Shown here piece after piece: positions 28,436 through 37,293 of a stretch of DNA of 64,000 nucleotides. Every line of letters starts with the position of its first letter. Within the stretch, counting starts at the first letter, position 1. Source of the stretch: Blattabacterium clevelandi (GTDB taxonomy: Bacteria; Bacteroidota; Bacteroidia; Flavobacteriales; Blattabacteriaceae); the NCBI RefSeq assembly GCF_003268615.1, contig NZ_CP029844.1, positions 1 to 64,000 of the forward strand, written 5' to 3'. The position numbers and the translations under genes are program-made. The notes under the pieces were generated by a model. That model saw only the letters and a program-made list of their open reading frames with translations, made no database searches and was not told the DNA's origin.

Positions 28436-29671
28436 ATGTTTTCAAAAAAAAAAATTCAAGAAATTCGAGATCAATTTCCCATTTTAAAAAAAAAAATTTA
28501 TTCAAATTCTTTAGTTTATATAGATAACGCTGCTACTACTCAAAAACCTTTTCAAGTTATTAAAGCTTCTGAAATTTATTATTCTACTATAAATTCTAAT
28601 GTTCATAGAGGATTACACTTCTTAAGTCAAGAATCTACTTTTTATGTAGAAAATGTAAGAAAAAAAATTCAAAAATTTATTCATGCAAAACATTCTTCAG
28701 AAATAATCTTTACAAAGGGGACTACAGAATCTATTAATTTAGTAGCTTATAGTATTAGTTTTTTGATAAAAAAAGGAGATGAAATTATTATTTCCTATCT
28801 TGAACACCATTCTAATATTGTACCATGGCAAATTCTTTGTTCAAAAAAAGAAGCTTTATTAAAAATAATACCCATTAATCAAGATGGATTATTACAATTA
28901 GAATATTTTAATTTTTTAATTTCAGAAAAAACGAAAATTGTAGCAATTAATCATGTATCCAATGTTTTAGGAATTATAAATCCTATAAAAAATATTATTG
29001 ATAAATCTCATGAATATGGAGCTTTAGTTTTGATTGATGGTGCTCAAGTTCCATCTAGTTTAGATTTAGATGTTCAAGATTTAAATGCTGATTTTTATGT
29101 ATTTTCCGCACATAAAATGTATGGACCTACTGGGATTGGAATTTTATATGGAAAGGAAAAAATATTAAATCATCTTTATCCTTATCAAACTGGAGGGGAA
29201 ATGATTAATAAAGTAAGTTTTGATCAAACTACTTATTCTGATTTGCCATTTAAATTTGAAGCTGGAACTCCAAATATAGAAGGAATTATTGTATGGGGGG
29301 CAGCTATAGATTTTGTAGAAAAAATAGGAGTAGAAAATATCCAACATTATAAAGAAGAACTTTTAAGTTATGCTATAAAACTTTTAAGTAAAATAGATGG
29401 AATCCAATTATATGGAGGAAGTGATTTAAAAAAAAGATCTAGTATTATATCCTTTAATTTAAGTAAATTACATTGTTTTGATGTTGGTAGTATTTTAGAT
29501 CGTTTTGGAATAGCGGTACGAACTGGTCATCTTTGTGCTCAACCTTTAATGAATTTTTTTAATGTAAATGGAATGATTCGTGCTAGTTTTTCTATATATA
29601 ATACTTTTGAAGAAATAGATTATTTATTTGATAGTATTTTAAAAGCAAAAAAATTTTTATTAAAGCATTAA
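28436..29671 (+). CDS. sufS: Cysteine desulfurase SufS
   Basis: PLP enzyme that takes sulfur from cysteine for cluster assembly. The 411 residues include the N-terminal YIDNAATTQKP, the PLP pocket LEHHSNIVPW, the PLP-binding Lys in VFSAHKMYGPTGIG near residue 226, and the active-site loop RTGHLCAQPLMNFF carrying the persulfide Cys. It is the last Suf gene here. No sufE or sufU lies downstream; the next gene, rplU, follows after nine bases, so the sulfur shuttle must be elsewhere or absent. Confidence 0.96.
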   Translation: MFSKKKIQEIRDQFPILKKKIYSNSLVYIDNAATTQKPFQVIKASEIYYSTINSNVHRGLHFLSQESTFYVENVRKKIQKFIHAKHSSEIIFTKGTTESINLVAYSISFLIKKGDEIIISYLEHHSNIVPWQILCSKKEALLKIIPINQDGLLQLEYFNFLISEKTKIVAINHVSNVLGIINPIKNIIDKSHEYGALVLIDGAQVPSSLDLDVQDLNADFYVFSAHKMYGPTGIGILYGKEKILNHLYPYQTGGEMINKVSFDQTTYSDLPFKFEAGTPNIEGIIVWGAAIDFVEKIGVENIQHYKEELLSYAIKLLSKIDGIQLYGGSDLKKRSSIISFNLSKLHCFDVGSILDRFGIAVRTGHLCAQPLMNFFNVNGMIRASFSIYNTFEEIDYLFDSILKAKKFLLKH

Positions 29672-29680
29672 AAATTATAT

Positions 29681-30007
29681 ATGATATACGCAATTGTAAA
29701 TATTTTAGGAAATCAATTTAAACTTATTGAAAATAAATTCGTTTATATTCCTCGTTTTTCTTCTATGAATTTAGGAGAAAAAATATGGATTAATCAAGTT
29801 TTTCTATTTTCTAAAAATGGATTTACAAAAATAGGAAATCCATTTTTAGAAAATATAAGTATTCAAGTAGAAATTTTACAACATTTAAAAGGAAATAAAA
29901 TAATTGTATTCAAAAAAAAAAAGAGAAAAGGATATAAAGTAAAAAATGGATTTAGACCATTTTTTACAAAAATTAAAGTGATTTCTTTTTCAGAAATTGA
30001 AAAATAA
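29681..30007 (+). CDS. rplU: 50S ribosomal protein L21
   Basis: Large-subunit protein that binds 23S rRNA near L20. The 108 residues start with the typical IVNILGNQFKLIENK, and the C-terminal part has the basic KIIVFKKKKRKGYKVKNGFR motif followed by a short tail. It is paired with rpmA 24 bases downstream, the near-universal rplU-rpmA order. Placement directly after sufS implies shared transcription with the Suf operon. Confidence 0.96.
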   Translation: MIYAIVNILGNQFKLIENKFVYIPRFSSMNLGEKIWINQVFLFSKNGFTKIGNPFLENISIQVEILQHLKGNKIIVFKKKKRKGYKVKNGFRPFFTKIKVISFSEIEK

Positions 30008-30031
30008 AAATATAAAAAATTTTAATTTAAA

Positions 30032-30286
30032 ATGGCTCATAAAAAAGGTTCAGGAAGTTCTAGAAATGGTCGTGATTCAGAAGGTCGAAGATTAGGAATA
30101 AAAATATATGGAAATCAATTTGCTAAATCAGGAAATATTATTGTTCGTCAACGTGGGACAAAACATTATCCTGGAAGAAATGTAGGAATGGGTAAAGATC
30201 ATACTTTATATGCTATCAAAACAGGATTTGTTATTTTTAAAAAAATAAAAAAAAACAAGTCTGTTGTATCTATTATATCAAAATAA
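30032..30286 (+). CDS. rpmA: 50S ribosomal protein L27
   Basis: Large-subunit protein whose N-terminal tail reaches the peptidyl transferase centre. The 84 residues begin [20 protein letters not shown] and contain the family block [19 protein letters not shown]. Length is normal, and the N-terminus begins directly with the mature form, without the cleavable extension found in some Firmicutes. It lies 24 bases after rplU and 14 before tRNA-Arg. Confidence 0.97.
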   Translation: MAHKKGSGSSRNGRDSEGRRLGIKIYGNQFAKSGNIIVRQRGTKHYPGRNVGMGKDHTLYAIKTGFVIFKKIKKNKSVVSIISK

Positions 30287-30300
30287 TGAAAATAAAATGA

Positions 30301-30374
30301 GGCTGGGTAGTTCAATAGGATAGAACAACAGTTTCCTAAACTGTAAGTTGTGGGTTCGAATCCCTCCCCGGTCA
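30301..30374 (+). tRNA. tRNA-Arg (anticodon CCT)
   Basis: The acceptor stem GGCTGGG (30301-30307) pairs with CCCGGTC (30367-30373) with two G-U wobbles. The anticodon stem ACAGT/ACTGT encloses the loop TTCCTAA, giving anticodon CCT, which reads AGG. The T arm contains GGGTTCGAATCCC. A30374 is the discriminator, and CCA is not encoded. It lies directly after rpmA on the same strand and may be processed from that transcript. Confidence 0.93.
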
Positions 30375-30394
30375 CATAAAAAATAAAAAAATAA

Positions 30395-30468
30395 TGGTCC
30401 CAGCTGGATTTGAACCAGCGACCTCCTGATTATGAGTCAGATGCTCTAACCAACTGAGCTATGGGACC
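30395..30468 (-). tRNA. tRNA with CAT anticodon, probably tRNA-Ile2 (lysidine type)
   Basis: The cloverleaf is complete: acceptor GGTCCCA with TGGGACC, D arm GCTC/GAGC, anticodon stem TCTGA/TCAGG with one wobble-like pair and loop CTCATAA, and T arm GCTGG/CCAGC. The anticodon is CAT. Positions C4-G69 and C5-G68 and the T arm match E. coli tRNA-Ile2, which TilS modifies to lysidine, rather than elongator tRNA-Met with U4-A69 and A5-U68. A second CAT tRNA at 48506 looks like elongator Met. The Ile assignment is inference; automatic annotation may call it Met. Confidence 0.85.
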
Positions 30469-30559
30469 TATAAATGCAATTTTACAAAAAATTCTTTATT
30501 GATTCAAAAAAAATATAATTTTTTTTTTAGTAAATTTAAGTTATAAAAATTTTAGAATA

Positions 30560-30883
30560 ATGGATTCCATTAAAAATAAAAAAATATCTTCAATATTTTA
30601 TACGGAAATAGCAGAAATACTTCATCAAGAATTTAATAATGAAAATAGAGAAGGATTTTTAATTACTTTGACTAAAGTTTGTATGAATCCCGATATGACT
30701 TTTATAAAAGGGTATATATCTATATATCCTTTTATCAAGGAAAATATTTTTAAAAAAATTAGATCAAAATCTGGATTTTATAGAAAATTATTATCTAAGA
30801 AACTTAGATATCGTGTAAAAAAAGTTCCCAAATTGGATTTTCGTTTAGAAAATTCTTTTTCAAAAAAACATTTTATTGAATAA
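30560..30883 (+). CDS. rbfA: Ribosome-binding factor A
   Basis: Small KH-fold protein needed for late 30S maturation around the 16S rRNA 5' end. The 107 residues show the family layout: ISSIFYTEIAEILHQEF at the N-terminus, LITLTKVCMNPDMTFIKGYISIYP in the core and a C-terminal arginine-rich helix with KKLRYRVKKVPKLDFRLE. It is followed by the LolC/E-like permease after six bases, a pairing also common in other Bacteroidota. Confidence 0.9.
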   Translation: MDSIKNKKISSIFYTEIAEILHQEFNNENREGFLITLTKVCMNPDMTFIKGYISIYPFIKENIFKKIRSKSGFYRKLLSKKLRYRVKKVPKLDFRLENSFSKKHFIE

Positions 30884-30889
30884 TTTTTA

Positions 30890-32089
30890 TTGAATCCTTC
30901 TTGTTATATAGCTATACGTTATTTTTTTTCTAAAAAAAAAACTAATATTGTTAATATTATTATTTTTTTATCTATTTTATCTCTTAGTATATCTACATTT
31001 TCTCTATCTTCTATTTTATCTGTTTTCTCAGGTGTAAAAAATTTAAATATTAAATTTTATCAAAATAATTATCCGGATATAGTTATTTCTTCTTGGAAAA
31101 AAGAAAATATTTTCATAAATGATAAAATATTAAAAGAAAAAATGAAATCTATAAAAGGAATCTTTTCTTTTTCTAAAACTATGGAAAAAAAAGTGTATTT
31201 ATATTATCAAAATAATAAATATTTTTTTCATTTAAAAGGAGTAGATTCTGAATATGGAAAAGTTATGAACAATTTTAAAAAAATTGTTTTTATAAATAAA
31301 TCATTTTATAAAAAATTGAATATATATATAGGAATATCTTCTTTTTTACCTTTTTTTTCATTATTGTTTTTTGATAAAATAGAAAAAAATCCTACAAAAA
31401 TTATTTGTTTTTTTTTTGATAAAAAAAAAACAAATAATACCCCATTAATTATACAAAAAAAAGTAAAAATAAAAGGATTATTTCATTTTAATCAAGAAGT
31501 AGATAATCAATATTTATTTTGCGATATTTCCGAAATTCAAAAATTAATTAAAAAAAAAACTTTTCATTTTCTAGAAATAAAAATTCATAAAAATGAAAAT
31601 GTAAATAATATCAAAAATCTTTTAAAAAAAAAATTTGGATCTAAATTCATGATACAAACACGTATAGAAAAAGAAAAATCTTTTTCCAAAATTATTAATA
31701 CGGAAAAAATATTTATCTATTTTTTATTATTTTTAATAAGTTTAATTGCTGGTTTTAATTTAATTAGTGCTATTTTCATATTACAATTAGATAAAAAAGA
31801 AAATATTTTTATATTATGGAGTTTTGGTTATTCTTTATATAAAATTAAAAAAATTTTTTTCTATATAGGTTTCATTATTACTTTTTCTGGATGGTTTTTA
31901 GGGATATGTATATCATATATTATATCTATTTTACAAGAAAAATATCATATTTTTAAAATTGGAGGAAAACTTCCTTTTCCAGTAAAATTTACAATAGAAG
32001 ATTTTTTTATGACGACATGTATAATTTTAACAATAGGTATAATGATATCTTTTTTTTCATCTAAAAGAATGAATTATTTATTGATCTAA
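30890..32089 (+). CDS. FtsX-like ABC permease (LolC/LolE-type)
   Basis: Membrane subunit of an ABC system of the lipoprotein-releasing class. The 399 residues have a first membrane span near 20-45 with the preceding IAIRYFFSKKKTNIVNII, a large periplasmic domain to about residue 275, and three closely spaced spans at the C-terminus, the FtsX topology. The start is a TTG six bases after rbfA. Its ATPase partner is not in the window. The substrate is inferred from similarity only; cell-division FtsX is a less likely alternative because of length. The end overlaps rnz by 12 bases on the opposite strand. Confidence 0.8.
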   Translation: MNPSCYIAIRYFFSKKKTNIVNIIIFLSILSLSISTFSLSSILSVFSGVKNLNIKFYQNNYPDIVISSWKKENIFINDKILKEKMKSIKGIFSFSKTMEKKVYLYYQNNKYFFHLKGVDSEYGKVMNNFKKIVFINKSFYKKLNIYIGISSFLPFFSLLFFDKIEKNPTKIICFFFDKKKTNNTPLIIQKKVKIKGLFHFNQEVDNQYLFCDISEIQKLIKKKTFHFLEIKIHKNENVNNIKNLLKKKFGSKFMIQTRIEKEKSFSKIINTEKIFIYFLLFLISLIAGFNLISAIFILQLDKKENIFILWSFGYSLYKIKKIFFYIGFIITFSGWFLGICISYIISILQEKYHIFKIGGKLPFPVKFTIEDFFMTTCIILTIGIMISFFSSKRMNYLLI

Positions 32090-33001
32090 ATAGTATTTTT
32101 TTAAAGGTTCTGATGCTACTACATTATAAAAAATTTTTTTTGCTTCTTTCTCGAAATCTTTAATATTTGGAAATCTATTAGAATAGTGCCCTAGTATTAA
32201 TTTTTTTACTTTAGCTTTTTTTGCTATACAAGCAGCTTGGTTAGCTGTTGAATGACCTGTATTAATAGCTCTTATTTCTTCTGTTTTTAAAAAAGTTGAT
32301 TCATGATATAATAAATCTATATACTTTATATGATCAATAATAGGAGAATAGTAGGAAGTATCTGAACAAAAAGCATAAGATAATATTTTAGGAGGATCAA
32401 ATGTTAGTTGACAATTTGGAATTATTTTTCCTTCATTAGTTTTAAAATTTTTTCCAATTTTCAAGTCCTTATAATGTACGATATTGATATCAGGAATTTT
32501 TTTTATTTCTTCCATATTTAATTTTCTATTACTAAGTTTTTCTTTAAAAAGAAATCCATTAGTGTAAATTCTATGTTTTAATGGAATAGTATAAACTTCT
32601 ATTTTTTCATTTTCCATTATTTTTTCTAATTTATTAGAGGATAATTCTATGTAATCTATACAATATTTTATTCGTGTATAAGACCATTTAAAATGAGTAT
32701 TGATAATATCTTTTAATCCTTTTGGAGCGTAAATATTTACCGATTTTTCTCTTCCTAATAAATGAAAAGTAGAAAGTAATCCAATTAGTCCAAAAAAATG
32801 ATCTCCATGTAAATGAGATATGAATATATGTATTATGTTATTAAATTTTATTTTTGCTTTTCTTAATTGAACTTGTGTACCTTCTCCACAATCAATAAGA
32901 AAAATAGATCCTTTCATTTCTAATATTTGAGCTGTTGGATAAAATTTTTTAGTTGGAATTGATGAATGACACCCTAAAATAGTTAATGAAGATTTTTTCA
33001 T
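32078..33001 (-). CDS. rnz: Ribonuclease Z
   Basis: Metallo-beta-lactamase-fold endonuclease that trims tRNA 3' trailers. The 307 residues contain the metal motif SHLHGDHFFGLIGLL with the His-x-His-x-Asp-His core, the later CSDTSYYSPI and YHESTF blocks, and GHSTANQAA with HYSNRF near the C-terminus. None of the tRNAs in this window encodes CCA, so 3' trimming by this enzyme before CCA addition makes sense. It converges with the LolC/E-like gene and overlaps it. Confidence 0.94.
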   Translation of the reverse strand: MKKSSLTILGCHSSIPTKKFYPTAQILEMKGSIFLIDCGEGTQVQLRKAKIKFNNIIHIFISHLHGDHFFGLIGLLSTFHLLGREKSVNIYAPKGLKDIINTHFKWSYTRIKYCIDYIELSSNKLEKIMENEKIEVYTIPLKHRIYTNGFLFKEKLSNRKLNMEEIKKIPDINIVHYKDLKIGKNFKTNEGKIIPNCQLTFDPPKILSYAFCSDTSYYSPIIDHIKYIDLLYHESTFLKTEEIRAINTGHSTANQAACIAKKAKVKKLILGHYSNRFPNIKDFEKEAKKIFYNVVASEPLKKYYLDQ

Positions 33002-33075
33002 TAATAATAATATTGATGATAATTAATTCATGAATTTTATCATATTTTTAAAATATATGATTTTATAATTTTTTT

Positions 33076-33867
33076 TCATGTTTTTTTTCTTTTCTTAAAA
33101 AGAAAAATACAACCAACAGTTGTAATTAAACTAATAATCAAGATTAATAAAAAATTAAAACTTTTCTGTTTTGAAAAAATCTCTTCATTTTTAATGAAAA
33201 AAAACATGGTAAATAAAGCGAAAGCATTGTTAAATATATGTAATAAAATACAGTCTATTATGGAAGTTGTCGTAAAATAAATAAATCCTATAAAACTTCC
33301 AATAAAAATACCCCCTACAAATTGCCATGGATTCATGTGAGTTAATCCAAATAAAAAAGAAGAAAATAGAATAGCTTTAATTGGATGTATTTTATTTTTT
33401 AACATTCCATTTAAAATAATTCCTCTAAAAAGTACTTCTTCACATATAGGAGCTAATAATACAGTTGTAGAGAAAAAAGGAATTGGATTTTTTACTTCTT
33501 CCTTAAAAAAATCTTCAATTTCTTTATACATATTTCCTAATAATGGTCCGTCTTTTGGAACAAATGAAGAGATGTAATCATTCAATATAATTATACAAAA
33601 CATTACACAAAAAAGAACTAAATAAATATACCATGGAGATATTTTAAATGATAATTCTATAATAAGATTTTTCTTTTGTGCTTGATAAGAAACAAAAATA
33701 AATAAAAAAATAAATGGAATTGTATACGATATAGAAAATATCATACTTTCAGGTAAATTTATAGTGATCAATAATTTCCTAAAAATTATATTGAAAAAAT
33801 TTAAAAAAGTAAATGATAAAATTAATAGAAAAGCTTCAGTATAACTTATTTTAAAATAATTCTTCAT
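33076..33867 (-). CDS. CPBP family intramembrane metalloprotease
   Basis: Polytopic membrane protein of the CAAX/bacteriocin-processing family. Using the ATG at 33867 gives 263 residues with about seven hydrophobic segments. The three conserved motifs are present: EEVLFRGIIL with the catalytic Glu pair, FGLTHMNPWQF with its His, and LLHIFNNAFAL with His and Asn. This suggests an active intramembrane protease. Its substrate is unknown. An in-frame TTG seven codons upstream is a possible but less likely start. Confidence 0.85.
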   Translation of the reverse strand: MKNYFKISYTEAFLLILSFTFLNFFNIIFRKLLITINLPESMIFSISYTIPFIFLFIFVSYQAQKKNLIIELSFKISPWYIYLVLFCVMFCIIILNDYISSFVPKDGPLLGNMYKEIEDFFKEEVKNPIPFFSTTVLLAPICEEVLFRGIILNGMLKNKIHPIKAILFSSFLFGLTHMNPWQFVGGIFIGSFIGFIYFTTTSIIDCILLHIFNNAFALFTMFFFIKNEEIFSKQKSFNFLLILIISLITTVGCIFLFKKRKKT

Positions 33868-34131
33868 AAAAAATAAAATTTCGTTCAATTCCTCAAATTC
33901 CTTTCTAGGAATTATGTAATATTATATACATTTTTTTGACGAAAATCTAGTATTTTTGATAGTTAATAAAATTTGATAATTCATTATATATATTTAATGA
34001 ATATTGTTTGAATTTGAATTCAATCATTTTTTAATTGTATTTTTTTAATAAACAAAAAAATGAAAGTTAAAACAATTTTTTTAAAAAAAGAGGGTATAAT
34101 TTATTCAAAATAAAAAATAATAAAATCTATT
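33868..34131. other. 264-base intergenic region between divergent CPBP and M14 genes
   Basis: This is the longest stretch in the window without an assigned gene or RNA. It is very AT-rich and holds only short open frames with no recognisable product. No tRNA-like or tmRNA-like fold was seen. It probably carries the promoters of the two divergent genes. A short inverted repeat, TCATTATATATATTTAATGA, lies at about 33982-34001. Confidence 0.4.
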
Positions 34132-35310
34132 ATGTTATATTTTGATATAAATACTTTATTTAGATCTTATAATTCTCTTATTAAGGATAAAACTATAACA
34201 TCTTCTAGAATTTTTAAATATTCTAAATTATTAAAAATGGTTAAGAAATACGAGAATATATATTCTGTTAAACCTGTAGGATTTTCCATAGAGAAAAGAA
34301 TAATTTTTAAATTTCAATGGGGAGAAGGAAATTTGAAAATTTTTATTTGGTCCCAAATGCATGGTAATGAAACTACAGGAACAAAAGCTATGTTTGATAT
34401 TTTTCATTTTTTTTCAAAAGAAAAAAATCATGATTTAGTTAGATTTTTAAGGAAAAAATTAACCATTTTATTTATCCCTATGTTAAATCCTGATGGTTCT
34501 GAAAAATTTCAAAGAAGAAATTCTGTAAATATTGATTTAAATAGAGATGCAATTCGTTTACAATCTCCAGAAATTAAAATATTATTTTATGAAATAAAGA
34601 AGAATAATCCTCATATTTTATTTAATTTACATGATCAAAAAAGTATTTATAATATTGGAGATAAATATTTCAATCCATCTATTTTATCATTTTTATCTCC
34701 TTCATTAGAAGGAGATAAAAAAATAACTTTTAAAATAAAAAAATCTATGGGACTAATTTCTTCTATTGAAAAAAAAATGAGAGGAATATTACCCAGTATA
34801 GGATCTATAGGTCGATTTTCTGATAAAATATATCCTACAGCTACTGGAGATAATTTTCAAAAATTAGGTTATCCTTCTATTCTTTTTGAAGCCGGATGGT
34901 ACCCTAAAGATCATCAAAAAGAGATAATTAGAAAATATAATACTTTTTCTATTCTTTTAGGTTTTTATTTTCTTTCTACTAATAAAATAAATATTGAAAA
35001 AGAATATAAATCTTATTTTTCTATTCCTGAAAATAAAAAAAATTTATTCGATAAAATTTATAGAAAAGTTCAAATAAAAAAAGGTAAATATCAATTTTTA
35101 GTTGATATAGGAATGAGGACTATAGAAAAATTTGATCCTATCCGAAAAAATATCAATTTGATTTCAAAGATTGTTGATATAGGAGATTTATCTAATTTTT
35201 TTGCATATGAAGATACTATTTTGAATGGAAAAAATTTTTATATAAAAAGAAAAAAAAAAGGTAAAAATTTTCCAGAAATTGGAGATCAAGACATATTTTA
35301 TTTTTTTTAA
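34132..35310 (+). CDS. M14-family zinc carboxypeptidase-like protein
   Basis: Predicted zinc peptidase or amidohydrolase of the M14 fold. In the 392-residue product the zinc motif SQMHGNETTGT supplies His and Glu, FIPMLNPDGSEKFQRRNS and IDLNRDA give the substrate-binding Asn-Arg-Asp set, and LFNLHDQ gives the third zinc His. A later conserved Glu could be the one in ILFEAGWYP. There is no clear signal peptide, so it is probably cytoplasmic. The natural substrate is unknown; the family includes carboxypeptidases and succinylglutamate desuccinylases. It ends eight bases from rpmH on the other strand. Confidence 0.82.
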   Translation: MLYFDINTLFRSYNSLIKDKTITSSRIFKYSKLLKMVKKYENIYSVKPVGFSIEKRIIFKFQWGEGNLKIFIWSQMHGNETTGTKAMFDIFHFFSKEKNHDLVRFLRKKLTILFIPMLNPDGSEKFQRRNSVNIDLNRDAIRLQSPEIKILFYEIKKNNPHILFNLHDQKSIYNIGDKYFNPSILSFLSPSLEGDKKITFKIKKSMGLISSIEKKMRGILPSIGSIGRFSDKIYPTATGDNFQKLGYPSILFEAGWYPKDHQKEIIRKYNTFSILLGFYFLSTNKINIEKEYKSYFSIPENKKNLFDKIYRKVQIKKGKYQFLVDIGMRTIEKFDPIRKNINLISKIVDIGDLSNFFAYEDTILNGKNFYIKRKKKGKNFPEIGDQDIFYFF

Positions 35311-35318
35311 ATTTAAAT

Positions 35319-35468
35319 TCATTTTTTAAAATTAGAAACTGTTAATTTTTTTCTATTTTTTTTTCTTCTTCTAGATAAAAGATTACGACCATTTTTTGTA
35401 TTCATTCGTTTTATAAATCCATGAATATTAACTTTTTTTCTATTAGAAGGTTGGTAAGTTCTTTTCAT
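35319..35468 (-). CDS. rpmH: 50S ribosomal protein L34
   Basis: Very small basic ribosomal protein. Translating the minus strand from ATG 35468 gives 49 residues beginning [20 protein letters not shown], followed by [22 protein letters not shown], the unmistakable L34 pattern. It ends with TGA. It is short enough to be missed by gene finders with a length cut-off. It lies 20 bases downstream of the small membrane protein gene, not in the usual rpmH-rnpA setting. Confidence 0.95.
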   Translation of the reverse strand: MKRTYQPSNRKKVNIHGFIKRMNTKNGRNLLSRRRKKNRKKLTVSNFKK

Positions 35469-35488
35469 AAAGAATTAAAATATTTATT

Positions 35489-35860
35489 TTATATAATTTT
35501 TTTTATAATAATTTTTTCTAATTTTTCTTCTATTATAAATATATTTTTTTTATTTTTTTCTATAATTTCAATATGATAAATTAAGGGAAAAGGTTTTTCT
35601 TTAAAAATCTTTTTTTGAAAAAAAATTTTTCCTTTTTTTAAAATTTTTGATTTTATAAAAAAAGGATTGCATAATATAGAGTTTTTTTTACATTTTTGTA
35701 TATTATTTTTATTTACTTCAATTATTATTTTTTTATTTTTTATATTATTATTCAATATTTTTCGATGATAAGAAGTAGAATAATTATAGGAATAATATAA
35801 AATTATAACACCAATAATAAAACCTGTTAAAAAAAAATACAAACGCCTCATGAAATTCAT
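35489..35860 (-). CDS. Small membrane-anchored protein, possibly DUF4258-like
   Basis: A 123-residue protein from the ATG at 35860, starting MNFMRRLYFFLTGFIIGVII. One transmembrane segment lies at about residues 7-25, followed by a Lys- and Ile-rich soluble part with two Cys residues (KCKKNSILCNPFF). The N-terminal layout resembles small flavobacterial membrane proteins annotated as DUF4258, but the match is from memory and weak. A second ATG at 35851 is possible. No function can be given. It lies upstream of rpmH and diverges from lpxC/fabZ. Confidence 0.6.
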   Translation of the reverse strand: MNFMRRLYFFLTGFIIGVIILYYSYNYSTSYHRKILNNNIKNKKIIIEVNKNNIQKCKKNSILCNPFFIKSKILKKGKIFFQKKIFKEKPFPLIYHIEIIEKNKKNIFIIEEKLEKIIIKKII

Positions 35861-35969
35861 AGTCAATAATAATTTACTAAAATTATTTCAATAAATGTGA
35901 TAAAAATTAGTGATAAAAAACTAACAATGTTAGAGAGTAATATTCCCCCTTAATAATATTAATTAATTT

Positions 35970-37244
35970 ATGTTGGATAAACAAAAAACCATTGCAAAAA
36001 AAATTTCTTTGCAAGGAATAGGGTTATATACTGAAAAAAAAGTTACTATTACTTTTAAACCAGCTCCAGAAAATACAGGATTTATTTTTGTTAGAACAGA
36101 TATAAAAGGGAACCCTTATATGAAGGCAAATCTATCCTTTCTATTAATAAATGAAACAGAAAACGGTCTTATTTTAGAAAATAATGGATTGAAAATCCGT
36201 ACGAGTGAACATGTACTTGCAGCTTTGACTGGAATGGATTTAGATAATGTTATTATAGAATTAGATAATATTGAATTTCCTATAATGGATGGATCTTCAA
36301 AATATTTTGTAGAAGCTATTGAAAAAGTTGGAATTATAGAACAAAATGTAGAAAGAAAATATTATTCAATAAAAGAAATTATATCTTATGAAGATTCAAA
36401 AACAGGAGGAGAAATTATTGCTTTACCTTCTAAAAAATTTGAAATAGTAATCTTGATGGATTTTGATTCAAAATTTATTGATACACAAAATGCTATATTA
36501 AAAAATTTAAATCAATTTAAGAAAAAAATAGCAAGTTCAAAAACTTTTTGTTTTCTTCATGAAAAAGAAAATAAAATTGTGAATAAAAAAAATTTACATT
36601 TTTTAAATTATACTTCTAACGAAATTGCTAAACATTATCTTTTAGATATTATTGGTGATTTAACTTTAATAGGAGTTAAATTAAAAGGAAAAATAATAGC
36701 TTATAAACCATGTCATTATATAAATATACAATTTGCAAAAAGATTAATAAAAAAAATTCAAATATTCAAAAAAAAAGATATTCCTAAATTTGATTTAACT
36801 AAAAATCCTCTGTTTGATATAAAAAGTATTATGAGAATTTTACCTCATAAACCTCCATTTCTTTTAGTAGATAAAATTATTGAATTAACAGAAAATTATG
36901 TAATAGGAGTAAAAAATGTAACTATGAATGAACCTTTTTTTATGGGCCATTTTCCTAAAGAACCAATAATGCCTGGAGTTTTACAAATAGAAGCTATAGC
37001 ACAAGTAGGTGGAATTTTAGTTTTAAACAAATTAAAAAATCCAGAATCTTATTCTACATATTTTTTAAAAATAGATAAAGTTAAATTTAAACAAAAAGTA
37101 GTTCCTGGAGATTTACTAGTTTTTCAAGTAGATTTATTAGAGCCTATAAGAAGAGGAATTGTTCATATGAAAGGGAAAGGATATGTAAATAAAAAACTGG
37201 TAGTTGAAGCAGAAGTATTGGCAAAAATAATGAAAATTGATTGA
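35970..37244 (+). CDS. lpxC/fabZ: Bifunctional LpxC deacetylase / FabZ dehydratase fusion
   Basis: Bacteroidota-type fusion of UDP-3-O-acyl-GlcNAc deacetylase (about residues 1-275) and 3-hydroxyacyl-ACP dehydratase (about 285-424). In the LpxC part the catalytic Glu80 and zinc ligand His81 (SEHV), the [11 protein letters not shown]is and Asp, and the later His in PCHYINIQF are all kept. In FabZ the active His327 lies in [12 protein letters not shown] and the Glu in [11 protein letters not shown]. Relatives normally have lpxA between this gene and efp; it is missing here. FabZ is needed for fatty acid synthesis, so the fusion may be kept for that half even if lipid A is not made. Confidence 0.94.
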   Translation: MLDKQKTIAKKISLQGIGLYTEKKVTITFKPAPENTGFIFVRTDIKGNPYMKANLSFLLINETENGLILENNGLKIRTSEHVLAALTGMDLDNVIIELDNIEFPIMDGSSKYFVEAIEKVGIIEQNVERKYYSIKEIISYEDSKTGGEIIALPSKKFEIVILMDFDSKFIDTQNAILKNLNQFKKKIASSKTFCFLHEKENKIVNKKNLHFLNYTSNEIAKHYLLDIIGDLTLIGVKLKGKIIAYKPCHYINIQFAKRLIKKIQIFKKKDIPKFDLTKNPLFDIKSIMRILPHKPPFLLVDKIIELTENYVIGVKNVTMNEPFFMGHFPKEPIMPGVLQIEAIAQVGGILVLNKLKNPESYSTYFLKIDKVKFKQKVVPGDLLVFQVDLLEPIRRGIVHMKGKGYVNKKLVVEAEVLAKIMKID

Positions 37245-37293
37245 TTTTTTTTATAATTAATAAAAATTTTTTACATATTTAATTTTTAATAAA

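Noticed and set aside
33040..33062. Inverted repeat ATCATAT...ATATGAT between rnz and the CPBP gene as a terminator
   Set aside because: The stem is short and purely AU-rich, and no U tract follows in the direction of the CPBP transcript.
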